From Dermatophagoides farinae (taxonomy: Eukaryota > Arthropoda > Arachnida > Sarcoptiformes > Pyroglyphidae): a stretch of 64,000 nt of DNA. Location: NCBI RefSeq assembly GCF_024713945.1, contig NC_134681.1:2356001-2420000 (forward strand). Reading direction: 5' to 3'. Shown in pieces: positions 13,297-27,450 of this stretch. Within the stretch, counting starts at the first letter, position 1; each line of letters opens with the position of its first letter. The notes below the pieces were generated by a model, which saw only the letters and a program-made list of their open reading frames with translations, had not been told where the DNA came from and did no database searches. Position numbers and translations under genes: made by a program.

Positions 13297-16200
13297 GTAA
13301 GTAAAAAAAAAATGCTAGAAATTATAATCAAAATTTTCAATGAATTTTTTTTCTGTAATTTTGTTTAAAAAAAAAACATTCAAATTACATCATCATCAAA
13401 CGATATTCATATAGATGATGATGATAATGATGATGATGACGATGATGATGATAATAGTAATGACTATTTAACTAAAAATAATTGCTGTAATAATATCGAT
13501 ACAATTGAATGTACGATTGAAGAATTACTAGGTAATCATAATCATGATAATGATACAAATGGAACAATGGTTGAAAATGATTCATTGCAATCATTATTGA
13601 AACCAGATAATAATGGTGATAAACAAATCAACAAAATGACTAAAACCACAACAAAATGTCATTCACCATCGAAACAAATAAGACAACCTTCATTACTTAC
13701 AACAACAACAACAACAATGAAAAATGTTGAGAAAAAAACACAGACAAACATTACTTTTAAATGTATTGATACACTTAAACGTGCATATAATGAAGAGAAA
13801 CGTTGTATTGAAGAATTATTGAGCGGAAATCCGCCCGTTTTATTATCAACATCATCATCATCAACAACAACAGTAACAACACCGACAACGACAACGACGG
13901 CTACATCAACAAATATTGGAACAAATTGTTTGAATAATGAATCAAATGTTATTATTGATCATAATAATAATAATGATAATGGTCAAACAACAACAACAAC
14001 AACAACAGCAACAACGGTGGATAAAATGAAAAAAGAAAATGATGAAAATAATGCCGTTGATGACGATGATGAGGATATGATTTTCGATACATTGGTTCCA
14101 GGTAGGTTGAATTTAAATTTAAATAAAAAAAATTGCCCAAAATTACATTGAATATTGCATAACAACAACGACAATTAATTCCAAATACAGATTGATTGAT
14201 TGACTAAACACTTGTGTGCTAAAAACATGTGAATGTGATATATTTGTGTAGAAAATGATGTTTTGTAATTTCTGGTTTTTTTGTTTTTTTTTTTTTTTTT
14301 TTTTTTTTTTGATTTGTTTTCCATTGAAAAACAACAGCATTTATCTATCAAATGATCATTTTTCATATTGATCAGTTTTTGTTTCACATTCATTCTCATT
14401 ATTCTTATCATTTGTTTTTTTCTTGATTCGTATTTTTTATGGCCATCTTTTTATGGCCATTATAGACACAAAATGAATTTCACATTTTTTTTTTGTTCTT
14501 CCACATTTCAATCTGTTTGTACTTTTTTGGATTCATTTACCAATAATTGAATTCAAAAGTATCATATTTCTCTTGATTCTAAAAAAAGATCCTGATTTGA
14601 TGATGATGGTATTTCCAAAAAAAAATTCCATATCTCACACACACACATTATTGTCATCGACAAATTACAGATAGATTTAACTATCAACAATGGTCTATGA
14701 TGGACCATGAAAAATTCTTCAATCAATTCATCGAGCACGTTCATATTGATGATGATTATTATTGAGCAAATTTCTCAAACAAACAGTGATCAATACCATC
14801 AATTAATCAATCGATTTGATTGATAGATCGATTTCAAAAATAAAAAAAAACAATGACACATTTCTACCTGTAATTTTCATCACACACCCACACACATACA
14901 CACATCATTGATCATTGATCATCGATAAAATTGATAAGATTGATAAAATCAATTTTTTTTCGTTTCTTTTTAATTGATCACACCAATTTTCGATTTTTGA
15001 TTGCTGTACAAAATACATTTTTCCATCTTGAGAAAATAAATTTTTATTTTTAAACATTGTTACCGATTTCTTATCACGTAGGAAAGTAGGAAAAAAATTG
15101 AATTCAACAAGTTTTTTCTTTCTTTCTTTGGTGTTCCAATTTTTTTTTTTTTTTTTTTTGAAAAAATTGATTTTGCCAAAACTTGAATTGATTTTTTTGT
15201 TTTGTTTTGTTTGATCAAATCAAACAAATTATTCCACGATGGATTGAATTTCCTCAAATTACTCACGCATTGAACAAAGAAAAATATTTCATTCATCACT
15301 TTAGGTCTTTATTTTATGCTTATTTCTTGTCTTTTCACGTTTTTTTTTGATCGAAAATCATTATTATCTCATTGATTGATTGATTGATCGGTTGATCGGT
15401 TGATGTGCTAGACAAATAACAAATAAAGAAAAAAAGATGCCAGACATAATGATGATGATTGTTGTCGTTGTTGTTGTTGTTGTTGTTAAAGCCTTTGAAC
15501 TCCTGAATTTTGTTTTTTTGTATTATTATCTCAAAACTTCTGTCTGAATATTCTTGTTCACATTGTTCCTTTTTTCTTTGTATTTTTTTTTCTTTCACTC
15601 ATTCTCTCAATCATCTGAACAAATTACAATGTAATTCATTTCTGTGAATAATAATAATAGTGTGTGGAGATTGAAGAAAATTCTGAAACAATTTTTTCTT
15701 CTCTTTTTCATTCAAATAAAAAAAATTGAATGGAATAAATTCATAAATCTGATCACTTTGGTTTTGTCTGGTCATTTACTGCGGATGATCATGATGATGA
15801 TGAAAAATGATTCATTTCTTGTTGTCGTCGTCGTTGTTTTTTCAGACAAAATTCAGACATAACAAACCTAAGTTATAAGTAGAAGATGTTTGTGTCCTTG
15901 ATATCGGTCGGCGTCTTATTCATAGCCATCATCGACATTATCATCATCATTGAATTTGAAGATACTTGTGAACATTAATTTCAATGAAAAATGTAAAAAA
16001 AAATAGCAATACAAGCTAGTCTTTCGAGTTTTTAGTTTTTCAATCTTTTTTTCACATTACCATTATTGGCAAACGCACACACACATCTCTTTGGAGAATA
16101 ATTTTTAAATTATGCACACATCAACATGCTGGCCAGCCGGCCGGCATTTCCAATTTCATTTCATTTTACTCAATTTACAATCATCAGAATCTCATGGTTT

Positions 16201-19200
16201 AAAAGTTAAGCTAAACAACACTAAACTAGCTCTAGACTCTATTGATTTCTATCCTAGCACATATCTTCACATACAGGAGTTTTTTTTTCGTTCGAAAGAA
16301 TTTTTTCATCCATTCATTTGCAGTTGCATTTGCAAAACTTGTACACCATCGTTTCAATGTTGAATATTTTTTCGTTTTTTTTTCATTTCATCATTTTAAT
16401 CATTTTGTTTTGTTGGTTTTATCAACATCATTGGTTAAAATGAAAAATTTTCTTCTCGTTTTTCAAGTTTTTTCAAGTTTTTGTCGACCTTTTTTCACCC
16501 CATCCACTTGACCTTTGCTCTTTATTTTTTTTTTTTTTTTACTTTTTCTTTCTTGACAAACCAATGATAATCAATGAGGGAATCTATCTATATTTGAACC
16601 AGTTTTTTTTACTATCCATTTTTTTGAAAGTCCAAAAGTTTAAATTTGGAAAAAAAACTGAAAAAATAAATTCACAATTCAAATTTGTAAATCATTTTAA
16701 AAACACGCGTTTTTCCTACGAACAACGATCTAATCATCGTACAAAATCTGTCTGGAAATGATGGAAATTTCATTTACCTGCATTTAATTTTTTTTCTCAT
16801 GTTATCAGTAATTTTTTGTTAATCATTTTTAATCGACCCACTTATTATTATATTGAATAAGGCGAAAAAAAAATTCCTGGTTAATTCATGATTTTTTTTC
16901 CTATCGTTGATTCGCGAAAAAAAAGAAGAAAAAAAACATGACGATGAAAACGAAATGAAAAAAAGTGAAAAAAAGAAATGAAAAATTGCGTGGAAATTGT
17001 GAGCATTACACATACACACACACACAGTGAGAGAGAGAGAGAAAAGAGACATTTATCTAAATGACAAAATCTCAGCAGCAATTTTCTCGTTTTCAAAAAA
17101 AAAAAACAAGAAAAAAGCGAGAAAAAAATCCAAACTAAAATGAAATGTGCTTTTGCAGTTGTGTTTGTTGCGCCCTATTGCGATCAATATCAAAATTGAA
17201 TGTTTTTTTTTCTTGGGGATTTTTCTCCATTCAGAAGAAAAAGAAAAAGAAGAAGAAGAAAAAAAAATGAAAAATTAGTGTGACATTCCAAAACCGAAAT
17301 GTATTGTGTCTGGCCAGTTTGACTGACTGACTGACTTGGTTTTTGATTTTTTTGATTTTTCTTTTCCATGGAAATATTTTAATTTTAATCTCCATTTGAA
17401 CAAAAAAAAAAATTAAAATTAAAATGAGGACTTTCAGCAAGTTAAAAAAAAATTCCAAAAATAGTGTAACGTAGTGTACACGTTTTATAGCTGAAACAAA
17501 AAAAAATTCATCATCATCATCATAATCATCAGGTATCAACAATCAAGGTGACAACAATGTGATCAACGAATTAAAACAGAAAAAAAAAGAATAATTTTTT
17601 CTTTTCATGAATTTTATTTTAAAAGTCTGCATTTAATTAATTTTTTTTTTGTTTTTTTTTCTGGATTTTGATCCTGTGATGTGATTATGATAATAGTTGC
17701 TGTTTCAACAGGTGAATCCAAAAAGTGAAAGAAAGAAATAAAAATGACCATGAAAATTTTTCTTGGATGACTGACTGACTGACTGACTTACATCACGAAT
17801 TGTACAAATTGTAATGATTTCTTTTTCTTTTTTCCCTCTCTTTTTTTTATCGATTTCCAATATCATTGGTTGATTGTTGTTTATTGCTTCAGATTTTTTC
17901 AATTCCAATTTCGATTCGCGGTTATTCTGGTGGAGATTATTAATCTTCAATGTACTAATTCAGTGCTACTTTTGCCAATTTTCAAAAACTTTGAAACAAA
18001 AACAACAACAACAACAACAAAATTAGCAGTCGACACCAGAATGTCAAACAAACACAAATTAGGAAAAGAGAAAAGCAAAAAAAAACTCTACTTTTATTTT
18101 TGAATTTTGATTTTTATATTTTTTTTTTTGCTGCTGCCGTTGTTGTTGTTGCTGCTGTAGAGATTCTCTATAAATTCAAGTTTTTCATACTAGCAGTAGT
18201 AATGAATATACCGGAGAGAGAGTGAGTGAAAAATTTTACGATAAAAAGTGAATAAATTTAAATTTTAAATTCAATTCAGATTAGCATTGTTGTTGTGTGT
18301 TGTGTGTGATTGACATATACCATGACTCTACACACAGTGTGTACACTATTCACACAGGTTCAACGAATTACAAATGTTGAATTTCATTTCTATTTCTCCA
18401 AATGAAATTCTCTATTGACTTTTTTTTTATTACATTCATATTCCAGATTGATTGATGATGCGTATATCATTCATTTGGTAATTTATTCGATTTGATTCAA
18501 ATTTTTGAAATTCCTGGAAAACCAGGAGAATAAAAAAAAAGTATCAAACCGTCATTTTTATATTGATCAATTATTGATTGATTGATTGATCAATTGAACA
18601 ATTTAATGTACTACGGTTGATTTCTCATGTTTTTTTTTACTCTTTTCCCATCATCATCATCATCATCCATTATGGAAATTCATTCTTTGGTTGTTTTTCT
18701 TTTCTGGCTAATTTAATTTTTATTTTTTTATTTTTTTTTTTTTTGAAAAAATTTTCAAAATTTAAATTCTATTTATTTCCATGATAGTCAAGAAAAAATC
18801 TATAAAAATAGATATCAATGATGATCATGATTGAATTTATGGATCAAAAAAAAACCAAGAAAAAAAATAACCATAATGGACAAGACTGAATCAATTAGCA
18901 AACTGATATCGATTTTGAGGAACCAATTTTTCTAATATTTCTCAAATTTCCAACAAAAATAAGCTTTTTTTTATTGAAAACAAAATGTTTTTACAATTTA
19001 TTTGATCAAAAAAACGCCATCTAGCATTGAATCGATGAATCAAATCATGATTGATATTGATCTTATTGAATTTTTTTCTTCTTTTCGATTATTTCTCGCC
19101 TTTTTCCTACTTTTATCAATTAATTAATATTACACCAAGAAAATAAAAATCATTGCTGTTGTCGTGGATTTCATGGCCACCATATAAAAAGGATTAGATT

Positions 19201-22200
19201 TTTCACAGCATCAATTTTTTTGGATCAACAATCGTGACCACCACAAAACAATCTTCATTTTTCATATTTTTTTTCTTGTGTTTGTAATCAATTAGAAATT
19301 TTTGTTTCCATCTATTCCATTTCATTCTGAAATCATTAATCGATAGAATAATGATTTTGTTTTCTGGTGGCAAAAGAATTTGTTCTCAATTTTTTTTTTG
19401 TTGCCTTTTCCCATTATTTTTTCCTGAAAATTAAATACAAAAACAAACAAATCGTATTTCAAATTTGGAACTGCTACCAGCACCACCACCACCAGCACCA
19501 CTACTACTACCACCATCATTAAATATTATTGGGAAAAAAGCAAAAAAAAATTATTCTGGAACGATTTTGTAATGGGAAAAAACCGAAAAAATTATTATTT
19601 TTTTTCATATTCTCAATGAAAGTGACAATTTTCACAACATTTACAATCGGATTTCTTTTTTTTTCGGATTCGTTCTCTCACACATTTGATTGTTCCCTAT
19701 GGATTTTTTTTTCGTTGTTCAATATTTCTAGTGGTGACACCATGACATTCTGTGTGGATATTTGCAACGGAAAACCGGGCAAAAAAAACTGGACTTGAAT
19801 CATATTTTTAGTCTTTTTTTTTGTTCTTTGGAATCTTGAATATTTTTTTTTCTCTCTTCCGCAGCTTTAAACAAATTCTTTTTCCACAATCATTATCAAT
19901 GTTGCAACTGGAAAAACTTTGTTGTTCTTTATGATATAGCGATATATTTCAAATTCTTTAAGTATGTAAATCGATGATATTGCAAATTCATTTTCTTTTT
20001 GAATTTACTTTTTCAGAAAATTCTTCCAAAATTCTTCAGATACATTTATCGTTTAAATCGGATTAAAGAATTATATGAAATTTTTTTTTCGTCTTCTCTT
20101 TCATTTTAAATCAATCAATTGATCACAATAAAAGATTTTCTGATTCCAAATGTTTTTGTTTGATTTTTCTATTTGATTGAGTCATGAGTGATAATGATGA
20201 TGAATTTGAAGGAAGAAAATAAAAGTTTTGTGACGACAAAAACATTATTATGATGATCATATGATGTGATTATTTGAATTGGTTACATTTTGTGCACTGA
20301 ATTTCGTTTTGTTTGTTCACGGATTTTCAATTCCTGTTTTCATTGTAGACATCTGATGATGATTTGAAAAATATCCATAAACAAACAAACAAAAAAAATC
20401 AGACAAAATAATTTCGCGTAGGTGGCTTTGACCAGCACAAAAATAGGGATGTAAAAAAAAAGTTTCATTTCTTTTTCCACGTTAAACATTGGCAGAATGA
20501 CATATTTTTTTCTGGTCAACGGATTGAAATCAATCAGCAATATAAAAAAAAATACAGGAAAAAGAAATAAAACTTTTCATCAAAAACAATTTTCGATTAA
20601 CGAAAAATTCTTAACCATTTTGGATTTGGAATATATTTGATTTAAATCGCCTACACACGCACACACACACGCCTACAAACAATATGAATTCCATCAACAA
20701 CAACAAACAAAAAAAAAACAAAATCAACATTCATCATTAACGAGGATGTTGAACCTGAATTGTTGTTGTTGTTGTTGTTGTTGAATTTTTTTTCAAACAA
20801 CAAACAAACAAACCAACAAAAACAACCAACTGAATTCAAATGAAATCGAAAAATATGGTGATGATGATGAAAAAAAATTCTAATCATCAATCATCATGTT
20901 TTCATCATATAAAGCCATTTTTATTATAAAAATTATCCCGTTATTTTGATACACACGAGAACCACCGATTCGTTTTTTTTTTGTTTGTTTTTTGTTTTTG
21001 TTGTTTTTCTTTTCTTTTCAAATGAATTGGATTATCATCATCAAAATCTTTATAATTGAGTTTTTTTTTCATTCAATTTTCAATGAATATGTGAACAAAA
21101 AAAAAATTCAAAAAATCAAATTCCAATGTATAAGAATCACGATCAACAGCAGCAATCAATATATTCCGGTTTCATTGAAAATTGTGCCAAAACAACAACA
21201 ACAACAACAACAAGAACGGCGACAATCAAACAAAAAGAAAACATCACCCACACACATACACACACACACACACTGAAAGCAACCCACCGCCATATATATA
21301 TTCTATAATTCGTATTCATCAATTTTCAAAAATTCTAATTTGACATATTCTATCTGCGTATGTTTTTTGTGTTTTCTTTTTCGTTATAATAATAATAATA
21401 ATCTATCTACATAATTAGTTTGTCAATTAAATTGTCACAATGGAAAATTACAATAACAATGAATGTGTTTGTTAGTGTCTCTGTGTGGCGGTGGTATCAT
21501 GTATCAAAAAGTGGATTATTTGATTGCACTTTTGTATGCTTGTGTATTCATAACATATTTTTTATGATCATGATCATGATCATGATGATGATTACGTCAT
21601 TCGTCATTTTTTTCCATCATCCATGGAAATTTCTTTGCTTTTTTTCGGCTAGTTTTCATTTTTTTTTTCTTTTGTTTCGTTTTGTTTTGTTTTCGTTTCG
21701 TTTCAATATTTTCATACATATTTTATTTGTCATTCTGTGTGTGTGTGTGTGTGCTCTTTGTCGTTTTATTTGTTGTTGTTGTTGTTGTGTTTTTTTGTTG
21801 AATGAAAAAAATAAATAAATAAAACAGGAACAAAAAAAAAGAAAACACAAAAAAAAACAAACTCATATGATGATGATGATCATTTGAATCATTTGATTGA
21901 TTGTTCTGTTTTTTGTCATCTTATTACTTATATATACTAAATGTATATACATAAATTATGCACATAATTCAATGATGATGATGATGATGATGATTATGAT
22001 CCAGAATTGAGTAGGCAAATTCCAGAATAATCAAATGAGAGATTGATAAAGACAGAGAGAGAAAGAGAAAAAAGTGTGTGCGTGCATGTATGTTCATACG
22101 ATTCAGGTTTTTGTATTTATATGTTGAAAGTAGTAACAGAATTTTTTTTTCGATTCTGTTAACTGTAACTTCTTTTTCAATTCTTTTTTTTCAATCATAA

Positions 22201-25200
22201 TCAATACAAATTCTTGAATTGGATTTTTTTTATTCGTTTGTTTGTTTCAAAAAAATGAAAAAAAAATGAAAAAATGAAACAAAACAAAAAAAAATATGGA
22301 TCATCAAGGGATTTGCAACAAAACGGTGAAAAATAAAATAAACACAAACACACCACGATAGTTTTTTTTCCATTACAGGTGTTTTTGTTGTTGCTACCGC
22401 TGCTGTTGATACACTGTTCGTACCAAATATATCCATACACTGAGAGAGAGTATACATTGATCCAAATTTAACCTATTTCCATCGAGCAAAAAAAAATTTT
22501 TTTTTTCATCTACATTATGAATAAATATCTCTGGTACAATAATGCACAAATTTCATGGCAATTTTTCATCATCATCATCATCATCATGATGAACAAACAA
22601 ACATATTTCATATATACATAGAATGATTATGGGAAAAAAAAACACTAAATAAAACTAACCGAAAAAAATATATATGAAACGAATTGAGAAAGCAGAAAAT
22701 CGAGTACAAATTCATCATCCATTATTATTACATCCCAACAACAACAACAAAAAAAAAATCTATCCGATGAATTCAAGGACATCAGCCATCAACTTTTTCT
22801 CTTTCTCTTGTTGTTGTTGTTGTTGTTTTTAAAAACCCAGAAATAAAAATGACAGAAAAATAACCAGAGAAAAAAAAATAATATCAATTCTAGTGCATGC
22901 AAAACACATACACACACACACACACACATACACACGATAAATTCGTTGAATTTCATCATCAACTCAAACATCATTATCGGTCATATAGGCCAAAACCATT
23001 TTTATTATTTGTCAATATAAATATTGTAGTGTTTTAGCCAAAATGGAAATGGAAATTATAAGTTGATTTGAATGAAAACGCACACACACACACACACACA
23101 TACACATACAAAGAGTGAAGTGGATAGATGAAGAAAAAAGCCCAGAACTATTTTCATCATCATTAGTGACCAATTTTTTTAATGGATAAATTTTATTGTA
23201 AAAAAAAATAATGAAAATGTCACCAAATTTTGTTCGTTTGTTTGTTCCATTATATATAGAAATAGAAACATAAAGCATCAAATGAACCAGACAATGTGCA
23301 ATAGCAATAAAAAAAATTAGGCCTGATAATCCACGTTCATAAGGAATATTTTAAACAGAACATTTTACATTATGAAAATAATGTTGACAATTGACAGATG
23401 TCTTGTTTTTTTTGTTGTTGTTGTTGGTATGGATTATAGCAAAACAACAACAACAAAAGAAAGAAAAGGAGACAGAAAAAAAAGTAAAAGAATGACACTT
23501 TAAATTTGTTTGTTTGTTTGTTTGTTTGTTTCATGAAAATAATGATGAATATCACAATCAACAGGAATTGAATTGAATATTATGAATTCTAAATTCAATA
23601 TAAATCATTGATCGATTGATTTATTTAATAATAATAAAAATGAAGAAAATCTTGTTTTCGTCTCTCCCTTCCACCATTCAATTCCATACATTCAAACATC
23701 ATTACATGTCGTGAAATAATATCACAATGTGGTGACGTGTTAACACGTTTTCATTCAACTCAACGGTTTGATTTGGAGTTCGTCATCGATACGATTTCCC
23801 CAGTTATTAATAACAATTGTTTGCGGCATTATTTTTTTCCACATTATTAATGATGATAAAATTCTTGACAATTTTTTTTCCTTCTTCTTATGAATTTGAT
23901 TCCGGATTTCGGTTTTTTTGTTTTTGTTTTTTCTAATGTTCTACATATCATTTCATGCGGTGCGTTTATTTCAACGGATAAACAAAAAAAAAACTTTTAT
24001 CTCAACAACGACGACAATATTTTTTTTGTGAAAATAATTTGTTTTCATTTGTTTTTTTTTTCGGTTAGAACTGAAACCGGATTGATGTTGTTATTCAAGT
24101 GAGCAAAATATTCTGTATACCGGTATTACGGTACGATGAGTAAATTACATTTTTCAAGTTTCTATTTTATCTTTACTCGCTGTTGTTGTTGTTGTTGTTG
24201 TTGCAACTAACTTTGTTCATTATCTTTTACAGCGTGTTTTTTGTTTTTTGTTTCATTATCTATGCACGTATGTGAGTGGGTAGAGGCTGGTGTGTGTGTG
24301 TGAACGATGGTTGAATATGAAAAATAAGATCTTAACACGAAAAACAAATCTTAATTTAATATAATAAATCCATGATATGATGATAGTTCAATATTCAAAT
24401 CTAACACATTTATTCATTTAATTTAAACTTTTTACGTACCAAAAAAAAAAAAAAAAAAAATATGTTGGATTTCCATAATTGAAAATGAAATCAAAGGATA
24501 GATTCAGAGAGTGAAGTGTGAGACAGAAAACAATAACAACAACCATGGAATTAATAATATCTATATATCTAATAATAATATCAATCAATCACAATCATAC
24601 ACCAGAGTGAGAGAAAAGAAAGAAAAATCAAACTTTCGAAAACAAAACCAAAAATTTTTTGTTTTGTTTTTTGTTTTTTCCATTTCAAATGAAATTTTGT
24701 ACGTGTGTGCATGTAATAAATCTAATAATTTCAGCCAAAAAAAATGAAAAACAAGTAGAAACTCATTGATAACGTGTAATATGACGTGTAACATACAACA
24801 AAAAAAATTTGCTAAAGGGTACCGGGTGGTTTTCGGTGAAATCTGCCCCCAAAAATTTTATTTTTTTAAAATGTTAGTCATGTCCATTGATGATTCTCGA
24901 GATGGTTTTTAGTTCATTCGGTCCACCCACTTCCGGTAAAATCGCGAAAAACAACGCGATTTTTCCAGATCTCACTAACTATGAGGTGGTATGCCTCAAT
25001 TTTTTCTCACAATAAAACTGATCTAATCAACATTTTATTCTGAAAATATCAAAGGAAAATATTTGGTGGAACATGTTCAAAAATCCGGAAATCCATTTTT
25101 TCACCATGTAAGTCTATGGAGTTCATCATGTGATATCCACAACGTAAGTGTTTATGATGTTCACCACGTAAGTGTATGGTGTTCATTATGTAAGTCTATG

Positions 25201-27416
25201 ATATTGTGCATATTGCAATGGCAATCGATGATAGTCTGAACTAAAAACATCCTAGGCAATGTATTGAAGGATTTTATTGTTCATGTATTAAAATGTGTAT
25301 GATAAGAATCAATCGCACAAAATCTCTGAATCCAAGATCCAATAAAAAATATCACCAGGTTGCAAAATAGTGGATAAGCCATTAGTTTCTTGGAGAAGAA
25401 CTTTCAATATTTAGGCATCATTAAGTTTGGCGTTAAATAGCCCTGGAACGAATGATTCACCTGATCATGTCCATGAGCCACCTCGAATTCTGTACCCAAT
25501 GATGATGATCAAAGGAGCTGATGGCCGCATCGAAAAAAGAACAGTTACTAAGTATGATTTGGTCTTTCAACCATCTGATCTCGAATTTCATATCAAAAAA
25601 CAATTTAAACATCGAGCACGAGATTGAACCAATATATTCGCGGCAGAATCGCAAACCGAGGCTGAGGAATTCTGCCGTTTGTGTAAATCCAAAGTTACAG
25701 GATATCATCATACAACAGATGCGCAACAAGATCATAATCGATTGCCAGACTACACACATCAAGGATATGACGCTGATGATGCAATGCTATAAATGTTATG
25801 GTTACAATCATAAAATCGGCTACTGCCATGTACCAGATCAGATGTGTTTCCACTGCGGAGAATATCATAACTTCAACTAATGCCCAAAGAAATCAATGCC
25901 TGCCACCTGTTTCAATCTGTAATCTGCATCCGGTCTAACATCACCAATGCTCCGCCACACAACAATGTCAACATCAATCAAGAGTGAAATCATCAGTGGT
26001 GCAAATCCTTCAACAATGTATCAGGATGTTTTTAGTTTAGGCTATCATCGATTACCATTGCAATATGCACAATATCATAGACTTACATAATGAACACCAT
26101 ACACTTACATGGTGAACATCATAAACACTTACGTTGTGGATATCACATGATGAACTCCATAGACTTACATGGTGAAAAAATGGATTTCCGGATTTTTGAA
26201 CATGTTCCACCAAATATTTTTCTTTGATATTTTCAAAATAGAATGTTGATTAGATCAGTTTTATCATGAGAAAAAATTGAGGCATACCACCTCATACTTA
26301 GTGAGATCTGGAAAAATCGCGTTGTTTTTCGCGATTTTACCGGAAGTTGCTGGACCAAATGAACTAAAAATTATTTCGAGAATCATCAATGGACATGACT
26401 AACATTTTAAAAAAATAAAAACTTGGGGGCAGATTTTGACCGAAAACCACCCGGTACCCTTTGAATAATTATTCATTATTCAAATTGCAAAATAAAAAAG
26501 AGAAAGAGAGAGAGAGAGGTAGAGAGAAACAGAGAAAAGAAAACTTTATAATATAATGATGATGTTGATCTGTTTTTTTGTTGTTGTTGTTGTTGTTCAT
26601 CACAAACGCACAACGAGATGCTGAATCCATTTTTCTTGAGAATTTTTTTCTTGTTTTTTTCTTCATAATAAATTTGCCAGCAAAAGCAAAAATTTCAACT
26701 TTCATATATTGATATATAAATATTCACAATGAATTAGTTAGTCGAGAGAAAAAAAAATTAAAGAAAATTGTCTCCATGATGGGATTAACAACATGAAAAG
26801 ACGTCAGCCATTTTGGTAGTGGAACATCATTTGATGAATTCTTACAGAATACAATTTTTTGGTTCCATTTGTTATCATATTTTTTTTCTTTCTAATGGTG
26901 ATGATGAAAGATTCTCGTAAATTAGCTCTCTCTAACTACTGACAAAAAAAAAAATTTTTTTTTGTTCGTCTAATAATGTTTATTTGAATCAGAATTTTTT
27001 TTTCATTTTAAATTTCGATGATGATGATAAAAATTAACCGCTAGTTTGTGTGGAAACAACAGGCAAACAACAAACAGAAAAAAAAACATCAACCACTGCT
27101 ATTGTTGATGATGATGATGATGATGATGTGATCATATGACATATACATATGCAAATTAATTTTTTTTCTTTTTATCGTCACGATAATTTACTGTTTTTTT
27201 TGTTCAAGTGAAATTTTTATGAAAATTTTTTTCCCAACTTCAATCTTTATTCGTCTCAAATCTCAAAGCAACAGAATCTCCTTTTTTGTTGGTTTGAAAA
27301 AAATCCATTCATTCATTCATTTCCGTCTATTGCGAACGTTGAAATTTATTTACTGGTTGGATAGGATTTTTTTTCCATTTTTTTTTTTACTCGACTGTTG
27401 TGGTTGTTCATCATTG

Positions 27417-27450
<34 letters not shown>

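Larger units (their letters stand above)
14102..24813. other. CrebA intron 2, left part: no gene seen
   Basis: AT-rich intron with many microsatellites (poly-T at 14284-14310; GTT/CAA, GAT and CA arrays). Open frames are homopolymer translations with no recognisable domain. One strong AGATGGC-core motif lies at 19015-19024 on the minus strand. Confidence 0.65.
24814..26462. mobile_element. Element A: foldback-like inverted-repeat element carrying a Gag/ORF1-like fragment
   Basis: The element begins AAAGGGTACCGGGTGG and ends with its reverse complement. The two arms (about 24814-25275 and 26005-26462) match over roughly 460 bases with only scattered differences. Each arm contains a short degenerate tandem array near its inner half. 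The 730-base interior carries a decayed zinc-knuckle coding fragment and no transposase. Flanking 9-mers TTTGCTAAA and TTTGAATAA agree at six of nine positions, so a worn 9-base target duplication is possible. The base composition and absence of CA/GA repeats differ from the surrounding intron. The element is probably non-autonomous. Confidence 0.85.

Noticed and set aside
25521-25880. Zinc-knuckle ORF as a host CCHC-protein gene
   Set aside because: It is enclosed by inverted-repeat arms, the frame is split, the second knuckle is cut by a stop, and the neighbouring residues resemble retroelement Gag/ORF1.
24814-26462. Element A as an autonomous retrotransposon with long terminal repeats
   Set aside because: The flanking copies are inverted, not direct, and no polymerase or integrase is present.
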